Assembly: GCA_965240325.2 (NCBI GenBank)
Contig: OZ251223.1
Span: 868,001-932,000 of the forward strand
Length of the DNA: 64,000 nucleotides
Reading direction: 5' to 3'
Origin: Rebecca billardiae RCC1528
Taxonomy: Eukaryota > Haptophyta
Below the pieces are notes generated by a model. The model saw nothing but the letters and a program-made list of their open reading frames with translations. It was not told the DNA's origin and did not search any database. A program made the translations under genes and the position numbers. How positions within the stretch are numbered: the first letter of the stretch is position 1; the number at the start of each line of letters is the position of its first letter. Below are positions 30,601-41,161 of this stretch, one piece after another.

Positions 30601-32050
30601 TCACTCTATTGTCCAAACTTGCATTTTCGGGATGTGAAGCTGTAAGTGTTTCGCCTTGCGGAGTAGCGCAGCCGCCAATCCGTCCAATGGGAAGCCAGCT
30701 CGGGCTTCGCTCAATGAAAAATGATCACATCGGCTCCCGCGAGCCCCGATAGGAAATAGAGCTCGCTCCGTTCCACTTCGTCGGTATCTCGCCGTCTCGT
30801 GGTGGGCGAGGGGCGGAGCTGAGTGGTTGGGTCTGCGGCGCGGACTGCGATGCTGGGCTGCTGACGTTCTCCGCGCGGGATATCTGAGGGGCACGCGAGC
30901 TGTATGTAGGGCACGCCTTGCAAACAATCTCCCCGCTGTACGTGCAGGTCATGCTAGCGTCCTCCGCGCCAAAAAAACCTGCTTGTTCTTGCGCGAGGCC
31001 CGAGTCCGCGGCACTCGGTCGCTGCTCGCCGCAAGCTGGCACGCGTCAGCGTCTACACATTCACGATTCGGTGGTCATCGTGCGCCTGAGGACGGGGGCG
31101 ATCTACTGAGTGCGCTGCTAGATGAGCAGGCCCGCGTAAGGTTAGATCACCCTGCTCCTCACGCCTTGCGCGCACCTTGGGTTGCTTCCGTCACGCTTGA
31201 GGCGCTTCACGTCGCACGGGTCGGCGTAAGCTGTGTGTGTGATGCAAGCAGACGTCTTCCAAGCCTGGCTTGTACCCGATGGGAGAGCATACTTCTATCG
31301 CCTTCAGCCACCACCTTCTCCGGCGTTCGACGCCCACACTACATGCGACCACAGCCATACGCAGCTCGTCGGGACTCGTCTCCGTTAGCTTATCGATGTG
31401 CAAACGCCAAGGCCTGTGACACGCAGGGAAGACTGATTCGCCATGGCATTTGTGCACTGCGTGAAGTATTGACACCAGCGCACGTTCGCCAGGTAGATTT
31501 GCGGGAGCAGAGCGTGCTTTTCTGCAAGGATTCGCACACGTATCACAGAAGTTCAGCAGTCGCGGGCTCGGACTGAAGATCTCTGCACCGTCGCTTGGCC
31601 GTGAGTGACAGGAACAGGCGAGGAGCTCCCACGGTGCTGGCGCACAACATGCCGTGACAGCGGGGGGCACACACATGGCGCGTGCGCTGACACAACCGCG
31701 CGGACGACCGGGCTAGGCGCCACTGATCGGCCGCCCTCGGGCAAGGCACCGGCGGACTTCGCGGCCGGAACGCCATCGGGACAGCCGTCCCTCGTTTCGG
31801 CCGCCAGATAGTCTTTCGCCTTCTTCAAAACTCTAAACATTGACTGGCCAAGTAACTCTGAGATTCGCAATCGTGCGGCCAAAAACGGGGCTGGGGGGCA
31901 GTCAAGGTGAATGCAGGGTGGAATAGCACATAACACCAGCCGTGTGTTAGAACATTCCGTCATAGTAAGATGCCTGAATTGTAAGAGCCTGAAACAGCTC
32001 GCCAACCATAGAAACGATAGGTAGGTTGGGTCGTCAGCTTTGATTCACGC
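30601..32050 (-). other. Possible degraded coding region, unidentified
   Basis: Several minus-strand frames have protein-like composition but shift frame and lack domains I recognise: 32005-31553 (contains LRISELLGQSMFRVLKKAKD), 31676-31191 (contains HIDKLTETSPDELRMAVVAC) and 31042-30601 (contains MTCTYSGEIVCKACPTYSSR). The stretch has lower GC than the adjacent genes. It may be a decayed mobile element or gene; I cannot say which. Confidence 0.25.
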
Positions 32051-33007
32051 GCTTCTGAAAAACAGCGTTTTAGATTAGACGCATCCCTCTTCTCTTAAGA
32101 GAACTGCGCTTCAAAAACACCGTTTCAACGAAAGACGATCGCCCGCCATTCAACTGAAACGAGAGCTGTTCACTCATCAGATTCATCAAAGCGACGCGAT
32201 ATGGTATTGCGCGGGTAGCTTGAATCGACCTTCCCGCGCGCCGTGGTATCATACGGTTATCAAGCTACTCTTGTTGATATACTTTTGGTCATCTACTGAT
32301 ACGACGTCAATGCGGGTGGCAATCGCCACCCGCATTGACGGGCCTGAAAGTCGAAGAGGCACGCACGGCCCAAGGCCGAAGAGGCACGGCTCGTTGCTTG
32401 CGGTTGGCAATGCGGGGTGCTGCACTGCACAGGCGCGGTGCGACGGGGAGCATTCCTTCTCCCGGGCGGCCACCACGGCCTCGGAGGTGGTGAGGAACGC
32501 GTCGGCGACCACGGCGTGGACCACCTCCGTCGCGCCGGACACCCCGGTCGCCCCTCACCGGACTCCACCCTCGCCGCGCGCTGACCGTTTGCCGGTCGAG
32601 CCGTGCTTGCTGTGCTGCCTGCGCGGCCCGGCGCGTGCCCCCGCGTGGTGCCACAAGGCGGGTGCAGACGTGGCGGCGCGGTGGTGCGTGCGATCGGGGG
32701 ACCCCACCTGAACTACGACACGGCTGCGCGCGCTCATCCGTGCTCATCACGGTGGTGGACGCGCGACTCGACGCGCGCATCGAGCGCGGCAGGCCGGCAC
32801 GGCTCGGCTCGGCAGCCTGCTCGAGGCGCGAAGGCGCGCACCGCGCGCTGCCCGTGGGCGCGACGAGATGGTGCATCATCGCGCTACTTGCCATCTTCCT
32901 CTCGCCACGCCTTCGACACGATGGCTGCGACTGCTGCTCGGAGGCGCGCTCCGGGGGGCTCACGCACGCGTTCAGAATTCGGGCTCGGCGGTGACCGCGT
33001 GGACGAG
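32051..33007. other. Intergenic with a perfect hairpin
   Basis: At 32306-32339 the arms gtcaatgcgggtggc and gccacccgcattgac are perfectly complementary around an aatc loop. GC-rich sequence from 32400 carries overlapping Arg/Ala-rich frames on both strands with no domain. No gene can be supported. Confidence 0.5.
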
Positions 33008-33487
33008 GGGCAGCGCGGTGCACGGTGGCGGAGCGCGTGCGGAGCGCAGCCTACACCTACTACACGCTCCATCCAGACACATCGCGCATGCTCGCGCGAC
33101 CTCCTCGGTCCATCACGCGCGCGTGCGCGCGCGAGCAGGTTTCGGCAGCTGCCGGGCGCGAGCGAGCACGGCGCGCCGCGTTGGCGCGCGCGCACCGATA
33201 CCCGTGCGCAGCTCGACGAGCGAGCGCGGTGTGTTTCGACGCGTATGGAGAGACGCGGTGCATCGTGGTGGAGCGCGTGCGGAGCGCAGCCTACACCTAC
33301 TACACGCTCCATCCAGACACATCGCGCATGCTCGCGCGACCTCCTCGGTCCATCACGCGCCCGTGCGCGCGCGACGGCAGGTGTGCACTCAGTGCAGCCG
33401 CCGGGCGCGAGCACGGCGCGCCGCGTTGGCGCGCGCGCACCGTGACCCGTGCGCAGCTCGACGAGCGAGCGCGGTGGGGTTCGATGC
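33008..33487. repeat. 240-bp unit in tandem duplication
   Basis: Two copies offset by 240 bp share long identical blocks, for example gcggagcgcagcctacacct followed by actacacgctccatccagac and agctcgacgagcgagcgcgg. The copies differ by small indels in the middle (agcaggtttcggcagctg versus acggcaggtgtgcactcag). All six frames are open for long stretches in both copies but no domain is recognisable. Confidence 0.85.
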
Positions 33488-34148
33488 CGCCGACCACCTC
33501 TGGCTTGGTCGCGCTCACGAGGCTGGTCGCGGGCCTAATCGTGCCGTGTATTGGCTGCCTGCTCGGTCATTGGTGAACTCGCGACGCCGACTACAAGTAC
33601 AACCGCGAGTACGGTTACACGTATTCTGGTAGGCATGCTGTGATTGTGAGTTTATGCAACTGTGATATTCTGTACATAGGGCCGTGCGCCCTCAACTTCG
33701 TTGTTCACTACCCGAAGATCGGCGTAGCCGATCATATACTATATATATAGGCTACCCTGATGATGGCCATTACCGGGCCCGACGCTACTCGCTAGGCCTC
33801 AGATCGTAGTTTATAGTAGTATTTCGTAGTCGGACCGTCAGTCTGTCAGAGAGTTCTAAGTCGGCGTGACGCCGACTTGACTTAGTACAGTTGATACGCG
33901 CGTGTTCAAATTTCATCATCGGAAGCGGGCTCCACGCCCATGGCCATGGCCGCACGATTGCTGCCAGCCGTAAACGCTGGAGGACACAGCGTGGCCGGTG
34001 GCTCGGTCAGGAAGGAACTCTGATGTTACGAAGTCTGAGCGCGACAGCGCCGCCGCCAATTCTTCGCCCGGCGGTGCACGTGCACGCGGGAGGCTCAGAG
34101 CACCCTCTCTGAAGCCCGAGTGGTTTGAGCACGTCGAGCACCCGGCGC
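33488..34148. other. Intergenic, 3' flank of EMC4, no gene seen
   Basis: 660 bp. It includes an AT-rich patch with atatactatatatatagg at about 33734-33752 and a ctcacgattgctgcc-type region with no coding support. The region 34027-34130 contains only short open frames. Confidence 0.45.
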
Positions 34149-34807
34149 TCACGCGATCGGCATTCCCCCGCTGACGCTCTCGATGCTCGGCCGAACCCGA
34201 TAGAAGCTGATCCAATCGGCTGGCTCGGTCGGCAGCAGTCCCAGCCACGACATCTTGAGCACACCAAACGCGCACACAGCGAGGTTGATCAGGATGAAGA
34301 CCAGCTTGGGCAGCGTGATCGGGATGTCACCGAATCGTGCGAACGTGGCATTTGCGGACATGATCGATTTGAGCGGATTGTACATGACGTAGGACGTAAT
34401 CATGATGCTGAAGATGTTGGGCTGGTTGCCACTCATCCACTGCGCGCACGCGACGACGACATCACGCGACACATGGCGCGTGCACGCGCGTGAGCGCACG
34501 ACGCCGCCGGACAGGACACGCGTGCTTCGCGCGCGCGGCGAGCGCCTCGCACCAGCATGAACCCGTTCATCGCAAACTGGCCACCGGGCGAGACGGCAAG
34601 CTCCCAGGCCTTCTTCGTCTTGAGGGCCAGCTGCTGCTCCTTGTTGCGCTGGGCAACCTTGCTCTGCTCGCCAGGCTCGAATGTCTGCTCACTGAAGCCC
34701 GGCGGCTTTGGTAGCGCACTCCCATGCGGCCCGTCGTTCGTCCGGCCGCCCTTTGTTTGGCTCTCCGCCGCAAAGGTGAAGTCCCATCGCCTCGTACTGG
34801 GCGACAT
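34149..34807 (-). CDS. EMC4: ER membrane protein complex subunit 4
   Basis: Two exons, 34807-34553 and 34439-34149, give 181 residues, close to the family size. The start MSPSTRRWDFTFA parallels the RRFKWAIEL of animal EMC4; KKAWELAVSPGGQFAMNGFM leads into the first membrane helix, which continues across the splice as WMSGNQPNIFSIMITSYVMY. NPLKSIMSANATF, LVFILINLAVCAFGVLKMSW and LLPTEPADWISF are diagnostic. EMC4 is part of the EMC insertase that places tail-anchored and multipass proteins in the ER membrane. The intron is 113 bp, GTGCGAGG ... GCGCAG. It is divergent from the amino-acid transporter, with only 99 bp between starts. Confidence 0.93.
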
Positions 34808-34906
34808 CCTGCGACCTGCGACCGGGCGGGCGCTGGGCCGCTGGCGCACAGCGGTCCGGTGCAGCGGCCGGACGTGCGCGCGTGCTGCATCGGGCGCACG
34901 GCGGGC
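34808..34906. promoter_or_regulatory. 99-bp bidirectional intergenic region EMC4 / transporter
   Basis: Only 99 bp separate the two divergent start codons, so both core promoters and 5' untranslated regions must overlap here or extend into each other's genes. It is entirely GC-rich, with no TATA-like sequence; gcagcggccggac and ggcgggcgctggg are the only notable words. Confidence 0.55.
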
Positions 34907-36280
34907 ATGTCGAACGTGAACGATGTCCGTGGCAGCGTGTTCAACCTCGCGAACGCCATCATCGGCGCGGGCATTCTCACGCTGCCCTTCGCGGTGAGCA
35001 ATGTCGGCCTCGGTGTGGGCGTCGCCACCATCGTGCTGTCGGGGGCTCTGTCCGCCGTCTCGTGCGCGATCCTGTTCCACTGCTCGCGCTTCACAGACGC
35101 GCCGTGCGAGTACTCGGCCATCGCGGCGGCCCTGCGCGGCCCGCGATGGGGCGTGTTCACGGAGGTATGCCAGGTGCTGTACGCCCTGGGCTCGTGCGTG
35201 GGCTACCTGGTCATCTGCGACGACGAGCTCGGGCGCATCGCGCACTCGCTCAGCGAGTCGCACGGCATGCACCTGGGGGCTTGGGGGAACCGCTGGGTGC
35301 TGATGAGCGTGATCGTGTTCGGCGGTGTGCTGCCTCTCTCGTCCGTGCGCTCGTTGCACGCCCTCCGCTACGCCTCCTTTGGCGCCGTCGCATGCGTGGT
35401 CTACATGGCGGGCTTGCTCGTGTGGCGCTTCCAAGCCCACGCCGTGCCCCTCGCGCGGGCAGACGCAGTCGGCGCCTTCCGCAGCGCGCCGCTCCTCGTC
35501 TTCGCTTTCAACTGCCAGGTGCCTTTCGTGCCAATCATCGCCGAGTTCACCGCCCCGACCTGGCGCGAGATCACCCAGCTCCTCGTCCTCACCTTCGCCG
35601 TGACGATCGCGCTGTACGAGGCCGTGGCCACGGTCGGGTACGTCACGTTTGCAGAGGCCGGCGTCAAGGACAACGTGCTCGACTCGTTCGAGGAGGGCGA
35701 CTTGCTCGCCATCGCCGCGAGCGCCGCGATGGTCATCGTGCTCGTCTGCAGCTTCCCGCTCTATGCATTCTCTGTGCGCTCGACGCTGGCGCACCTGCTC
35801 AGCTCGTCTTTGGCGGGGGGCGCGGCGGATGCAGCACGCGGCTCGGATGCCGGCGGCGACGCGCAGGCTGGTGGTGGCGCGCAGCGCTCGATCAACCTCG
35901 CGCTCACCGCGGCGATCGTCGTGCCCTGCGCCATCTTGTCCATGGCGTTCGAGTCCCTCGAGGTACCGCTCGGGCTCACTGGCGCACTGGCGGGCACGAG
36001 CATCGTCTTCATCGTGCCCGCAGCGCTGCTGGTGAGCGTGGAGACGCGCGCGCTGGAGCACGGGTACGAGCCGAGCACGGCGCCAGGGCCGCGGGTGGAC
36101 GACGAGGTGCAGGCCATCTCACACGCGCTCCTCGGCACCCGCTCGCGCGAAGAGAAGCGCTGGCGCCGACGGCTGCGCATGCGTCGGCTCGCTGCCTATG
36201 CGTTCGGCGTCTTTGGGGCGGTGATCGGCGTCATCGGCGCGGTGGCGACCGTCATGCCGGCTGCAGATCGGCGAACGTGA
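34907..36280 (+). CDS. AAAP-family amino acid transporter (SLC38-like)
   Basis: The 457-residue protein starts directly with the diagnostic GSVFNLANAIIGAGILTLPF, the first unwound helix of the APC/AAAP fold that binds the amino acid. Around eleven hydrophobic helices follow, including ALSAVSCAILFHCSRF, VLYALGSCVGYLVICDDEL, VPFVPIIAEF and a NVLDSFEEGDLLAIA loop. The C-terminal tail is short and basic before a last hydrophobic pair (FGVFGAVIGVIGAVATVM). Family members move neutral amino acids with protons or sodium across vacuolar or plasma membranes; which one is not determinable. No introns. The next gene downstream, HSF, is on the same strand 436 bp away. Confidence 0.9.
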   Translation: MSNVNDVRGSVFNLANAIIGAGILTLPFAVSNVGLGVGVATIVLSGALSAVSCAILFHCSRFTDAPCEYSAIAAALRGPRWGVFTEVCQVLYALGSCVGYLVICDDELGRIAHSLSESHGMHLGAWGNRWVLMSVIVFGGVLPLSSVRSLHALRYASFGAVACVVYMAGLLVWRFQAHAVPLARADAVGAFRSAPLLVFAFNCQVPFVPIIAEFTAPTWREITQLLVLTFAVTIALYEAVATVGYVTFAEAGVKDNVLDSFEEGDLLAIAASAAMVIVLVCSFPLYAFSVRSTLAHLLSSSLAGGAADAARGSDAGGDAQAGGGAQRSINLALTAAIVVPCAILSMAFESLEVPLGLTGALAGTSIVFIVPAALLVSVETRALEHGYEPSTAPGPRVDDEVQAISHALLGTRSREEKRWRRRLRMRRLAAYAFGVFGAVIGVIGAVATVMPAADRRT

Positions 36281-36716
36281 CAATGACCGATGGGTTGTGG
36301 CCGCTGGCTGGCTGCCGTCGCGTCGGGACTCGGGAGGTGCGTATTGTATACTACTGTAATGACAGCGCCGCATCGCGTGGCTGTCAGCGACCAGTTCGGG
36401 TGCCTGTCTCCGCTGAGCGGGAGCCGTATAGACCTGCCCCCGGGGGACGCCCAAGGTCCAGGCCAACCACTGTACCACTCACTGAATTTGCCAGAATGAG
36501 CAAAAGCACGGGCCAAAAATCGGACGGTATTTCGATTTCCGAGAATTCCGCCATTCTCATCAGCAATTCTCCACGCGCATCGGTGGCGGAATTCTCGCCA
36601 TCAGCTTGAAGCAAGCTCGAGCCTGCCGACCAGCGTGGCCACTCCCCGCGAATCTGGGAGGGCCTTCCCCTTCCTCGTCACGTCCGCGCGTGCGTGCGCA
36701 GTGCACGCACGGCAGC
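36281..36716. promoter_or_regulatory. HSF upstream region with inverted repeat
   Basis: The 436-bp gap before the heat shock factor includes perfect 13-bp arms gagaattccgcca (36541-36553) and tggcggaattctc (36584-36596). The block ttcgatttccgagaattc contains TTC and GAA triplets at 3-nt spacing rather than the 2-nt spacing of a canonical heat shock element, so self-regulation is only a suggestion. Confidence 0.4.
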
Positions 36717-38460
36717 ATGTCGAGCGCGAAGCCGGCGACAGTGATCAGTAAGGCATACGCCATCATCAACGACCCGGCGACGGATCACCTGATCCGCTGG
36801 GACCACGACGGCACGACGTTCACCGTCTTCAACCCGGAGCGGCTGGCGGCGGATGTCTTCCCGAGCGTGTTCAACCACGCGAGCTACCCGTCCTTCACAC
36901 GCGCGCTGAATGCGTATGGCTTCCGCCAGGTCGCACGAAACAAGTGGAAGCACCCGGACTTCCGCCGTGGGCACGTGGATGCGCTCGACAGCATCCAGCG
37001 ACGGCGCATTGGCAAGCGCCAGCAGCAGGCGCCGCGCGCGAGTGCGCCTGGCGCGGGTGCGGAGGGTACGCCGAGGGTGGAGCAGCCGCGCTCGTCGTTC
37101 GAGCTCCTCGGCTTCAGCGCGCAGGGCTGCATGCAGCTCATCGAGGCCCAAAAGTCCTCCCTCGACCAGCTGCGCTTCGAGGTCGAGCGGCTGCACTCGG
37201 ACCTCGTGGCCGCGCGCCGTGAGGAGCTGCAGATGCAGTCGACGGTTGCAGGCGTGCTCGGCGTGCTGGTGCAGGAGTATGGGCGGCAGGCGATCGAGTC
37301 GGCTCTTGGGTGCGCGCCCTCGCCTCGGAGCAACGTCCTCAGTGCGCCGTCGCGCGCGCGCACGCACTCAGGTCGGGGCGGCCCTGCGCTCACCACTCTC
37401 ATTTTCGCGCTGCGCGTGCACCCCGGTCCGACCCGCGCTGCGGACTCGCAGGGGCTCGCTCGAGTCCTTTCTGCAGTACGCGAACACGCAGGGCATGCAC
37501 CGCGCCGCGTCCGAGTGGCTGCAGAACCACCAGAACTCGTCCAAGCCCATGATCACCTACAGGCCAGACGACAGCGACGAGGCGAGCGGCGGAAAGCACG
37601 GCGCCGGCCGCGCAGCAGGGCAGCCGGCGGCGGCTGGAGCGGCGGCTGCTCACGCCACGCCGGGCGGAGGCGGAGTGGCGGGACACGGCGCGCGCGTGCC
37701 GGACCTCGTGTCCCTCCTCGGCGCGCTCGGGATGGAGCCGAACGCCGCTGGCGCCGCGTCCGCGGCTGGTGGGCGCGGATCGGAGGTGGGGGGCGCTGCC
37801 GGTGCGTCGTCGGCAGCGGCGGCGGGAGCCATCCCCGCGGGTGCGCACGCTGGAATGGCCGCGTCGCACGCGCCTCTCGGGAACAGCCGCTTCGAGGAGA
37901 TTCAGGAGCCGGTGGAGAGCATGCGCAGGCGCGCCGCGGACACGAGTGGCGACGTGATTATGGACAACCGTGGCGCGAGTGCCTCGGGCGGCGGCGCTGC
38001 GGGTGCGGCCGGCGCAGCGGGCAGTGCGAGCGGCGCGCCGAGCGGCGGGGTTGCCGGCGCGGGCGCCAGCGGCGCGGAAGTGGGCGGGGCCGAGCTGCAG
38101 CTGTCGCCGGACGCGGATGGAAGCCAGAACCCGACGCAGCTCATCGAACGCCTCCTCGCCAACATCGCCGGCCCTATGGTGGGCGCACCCACCGTGCCAC
38201 CGATGCGGGCCTCGCGCGTAAACTCTGCCGAGCTCTTCGAGGAGCTGACGGGCGAGCTGTCGCCCGGCAGCGGCATGGCCGGCAGCGGCGGTGCACACGG
38301 GCGCGGCTCGACGCTCCGCGACAACCAGGTAGACGTGGACGACCTCTCCTCGCTGACTCTCGACGACATCGTCTCGCCCGAGCTGCTCGCAGGCCGCGAG
38401 TCGCCCGCGGGCAGCAGTGGGAGTGCCGGCAAGCAGCCTGCGGCTGGGAGCGGCCGCTGA
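36717..38460 (+). CDS. HSF: Heat shock transcription factor
   Basis: Two exons, 36717-37309 and 37452-38460, give 533 residues. Residues 8-92 are the HSF winged-helix DNA-binding domain: SKAYAIINDPATDHLIRWDH, DVFPSVFNHASYPSFTRALN and AYGFRQVARNKWKHPDFRRG, with the recognition helix SYPSFTRALNAYGF. A heptad region (LIEAQKSSLDQLRFEVERLH, about 141-185) is the trimerisation coiled coil. After the splice (SALG-GSLESFLQ) the long Gly/Ala-rich C-terminus ends in acidic hydrophobic motifs (DVDDLSSLTLDDIVSPELL) typical of activation domains. HSFs bind heat shock elements on stress. Intron 142 bp, GTGCGCGC ... TCGCAG. Confidence 0.93.
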
Positions 38461-38877
38461 CTGCCGACGGCCGGTCCCGCCTCATCAACACTGCTCAGGA
38501 GTCGGGGCACGGAGGTTTGGCGGTGCGTGACGCGTGACATTCGCGGCGGCGGCCGGCTTCAGGACTAGACGGCACCGTGGCGGGTCCGGAAAGGCTCGGG
38601 CCCGAGCGGCAGTGCGTCACGCCGACCCCGGACGGCCAGCACGGGGGCTCCTCACTCCTCAGACAGGCAGCTTTGCGACACATTGGGCCGCGAATGCGCA
38701 ACGGTGCCGTTGGCGGCAACGCCAACGGTCGACTCGCGCAACCCGGCGTACATATATTCGATTCGAAGCACAGAAATTTAGACGACGAGGGCCGCCCGCC
38801 CGGCTGCGCAGGCACATTTATGAATCATGACACTGATGCACTGCTCGGAACATATTTTTATTTATTACTGTAGCTTA
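38461..38877. other. Intergenic, no gene seen
   Basis: 417 bp between HSF and repeat R3. Overlapping 98-106 residue frames on both strands have no domain-like features. The tail becomes AT-rich near 38840-38875. Confidence 0.45.
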
Positions 38878-39040
38878 TGGCCCGCGGTGCAGGGCGGAGC
38901 GCGCAGCGTGGAGCCCGCACCAGCGGGCCCGAACCACGTTTCAAAAAGATCTTTGATCAAGAAAAAAGGGACGGGGGGCGAAAAAAAGGGACGGGGGGCG
39001 ATTTTTAGGGCTGGCGGAGACCGAGTTTCGAGTTTTTGAG
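38878..39040 (+). repeat. Dispersed repeat R3, copy b (inverted)
   Basis: This is the reverse complement of 14023-14161, 25 kb away. It contains an internal 16-17 bp duplication (aaaaaagggacggggggcg twice). Its left end abuts tgtagcttatgg, and its right end continues to ttgagatcgcataga, neither shared with copy a. Confidence 0.85.
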
Positions 39041-39746
39041 ATCGCATAGAGAGGTCTATTAGGCCGAAAAAGAGCGCGCCCACGATATTCCCTAAGTAAA
39101 GTGCGATCTGGACGTCAGCCGGACGTGACTTTAGCGTAACGGTTCGTTACGAGCGAATCGTATTCGTCGTCCCGGATCGCGTGACGTCCGGACTGGGCCA
39201 CGTCCGGATCGTCGGAGGTGACGTGCCCCGGCACGATGGCGTCGGATGCGGGACGGCGCCTGCACGTGCCTCCGGACCCGCCTCCCGCTTGCTGCTCACG
39301 CAGTCAGCTGCGACCGTGGCGCATGATCGCAGAAGCAGTGCCGGCAGTACGGCCTGCATCAGCTAGTGCCGCGCCGTCGTGGCGCGCGCGGTACGGTTGC
39401 GCGTTTGCAGCGCTCGCCGCTCGGCGACGGCACGCGCGTGCGGCTCAGGTGTGTCAAATGCGGTCTCGTCGGCGCGCTTTCGCCTGCCACCTCGTGCACC
39501 CGTGCCGCCAGTTTCATCGTCTTCATGAGGACTGCTGCTGCTGTCGCCATCCGCTCTCCATCACCCCGAGTCGCGCGGCGTCGCGCGCGGTAGGCACTAG
39601 GGCAGGGCGTACGGTCACTCACCCGTGCAACGGGTCAAGTGGCCAGAGTACGTCTGGTCGTTGGCTGGCACGGGCCGCAGCGCTAAAGCACCCTGCTGTC
39701 ACACCCGACTCCTTCAGTACTCCGAGCTCCGCGGCACGACTCACTC
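39041..39746. other. Intergenic, no gene seen
   Basis: About 700 bp of moderately GC-rich sequence with Arg/Ala-rich open frames on both strands (39218-39868 plus, 39359-39622 minus). Nothing resembles a conserved protein. Confidence 0.4.
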
Positions 39747-39899
39747 GGCACGATCGCGGACGGGTCGGATCCGAGCTGATCAGCCAGAGTTGGACCGACA
39801 GTTTGGCAGCTACTAGTAGTAATTCCGATGCCGATGGCACGATCGCGGACGGGTCGGATCCGAGCTGATCAGCCAGTTGGACATTTGGCAGCTAGTAGT
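39747..39899. repeat. Two direct repeats of about 65 bp
   Basis: The words gcacgatcgcggacgggtcg, gatccgagctgatcagccag and tttggcagctagtagt occur in order at about 39749-39816 and again at about 39837-39899 with small deletions in the second copy. The units contain a gatcagc/gctgatc-type palindrome. Confidence 0.85.
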
Positions 39900-40083
39900 G
39901 TCAGACGGACGTCCGATTTGACGACCGGTGCCGGGTGCGGTCTCAGGTCCGCTGCTGTGATTGTGTGAAGTGTGAATGAGTCTCGTGGTCGCGCAGGCAG
40001 GGCGACGGTCGGACTAATAGCTTCAGTCATCTCAGAACCGACTTCAACTGGCGAACTGCCACTACGGCGGAGAGCCGCGATTG
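39900..40083. other. Short spacer, nothing recognised
   Basis: This 184-bp spacer has no gene-like feature; the following 75 bp are repeat R2 copy b. Confidence 0.4.
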
Positions 40084-40159
40084 CACGGCCACCGCGGGCC
40101 CCCAACTGCGTTGATTCTATGCAGAAAAGGACCGCGGAACGCGGTCATATATATTATTG
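40084..40159 (-). repeat. Dispersed repeat R2, copy b (inverted)
   Basis: Reverse complement of 12536-12612, sharing the palindrome gaccgcggaacgcggtc (40130-40146), the gaaaagg flank, the ccaccgcgggccc block and an adjoining AT run ending in tattatt. Confidence 0.7.
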
Positions 40160-40378
40160 ACGAATTACTGCTGATACTGCCACTAGCCTGTCAGGCATGT
40201 GTCAGCTACACGCTCGGACGGTGACGTGACTCGTGAGCGGTGGGCGAGTGACGATGCAGATATCATCGTGCTGGTCGTATTATTCGCCGAATAAATTCGT
40301 GGCGGCGGACGTGATGAATTTGCGGACGGACGACAGCCCCCGCACCCGCGGGCAGTTTGGGCGCACATCATAATTATG

Positions 40379-40447
40379 TGTTAGAGGAGTTGGAGACCCG
40401 CGAACCGTTTAGCTCAGTCGTTTCGCGGGTCTTCAACTCCTCTAACA
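40379..40447. repeat. Long near-perfect hairpin (26-bp arms, 17-bp loop)
   Basis: The arms 40379-40404 (tgttagaggagttggagacc, cgcgaa) and 40422-40447 (ttcgcgggtc, ttcaactcctctaaca) are complementary with a single mismatch, around the loop ccgtttagctcagtcgt. A transcript could fold into a microRNA-precursor-like stem, or the structure may be a foldback element end. No flanking gene claims it. Confidence 0.8.
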
Positions 40448-40945
40448 TTATTCGTCATATGATTCCGCGATTCGTCGTCGTCGGCACAATTGCCGCTGGC
40501 CCGCCGCATCATCCGAGGGTCGACGATCGAGATATCCTTAATTATATAGGTGGGCCCGCCATCAATTGCGGGCATTGGGCATCATTATATATATTGGCAA
40601 AGTTGCTGGCAATGGGCATGGCAGCGCGCAGTGGACCGTGGTGCCAGCGCCTCGCGGCCTCGGAGCCTGCTGATAATAGTCACTAGTAGCAGTGACGCGA
40701 TAATCATTATCTATTCTTTAGACGAAAGCCTTCAGCCCTTACAGTCGTCCTAGGTTCCGAGCCGTCATCCGGTTGCCATTGCGGAACTTCGATCAAGTCG
40801 CCTGCCGGCGCCGCATCACCCATCAGCCAGTGAGCCACTGCTGCGTCTGCGCGTCACGCCACTCATCAGACTGAGAGTGAGACATCACTCATATCAATTC
40901 ACTCATCACTCATCACATCAGACGAGTGTCGAGCCATCATATTTA

Positions 40946-40947
<2 letters not shown>
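40448..40947. other. Intergenic, no gene seen
   Basis: 500 bp of balanced composition between the hairpin and the microsatellite. It includes gcccgccatcaattgcgggc (a short inverted repeat near 40553) and many actcatca words near 40880-40920. No coding support. Confidence 0.45.
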
Positions 40948-41029
<82 letters not shown>

Positions 41030-41032
41030 TCT

Positions 41033-41060
<28 letters not shown>
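40948..41060. repeat. (AC)n-(AG)n compound microsatellite
   Basis: About 28 AC units run directly into AG units, interrupted once by gtctg, ending near 41060. It lies just beyond the 3' end of the sulfotransferase gene. Confidence 0.95.
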
Positions 41061-41066
<6 letters not shown>

Positions 41067-41161
41067 TCATCAGCAGTCGTGTAGTAGTACGTTTCCAGCA
41101 GCAGCAGAAATGGGCGCGGCTGACAATGGTAATCTATTCATAGTCATCGGATGATGAGGAT

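Noticed and set aside
33008-33487. CRISPR-like array
   Set aside because: Two 240-bp units are not short repeats with spacers; no CRISPR array is present anywhere in the window and the contig is eukaryotic.
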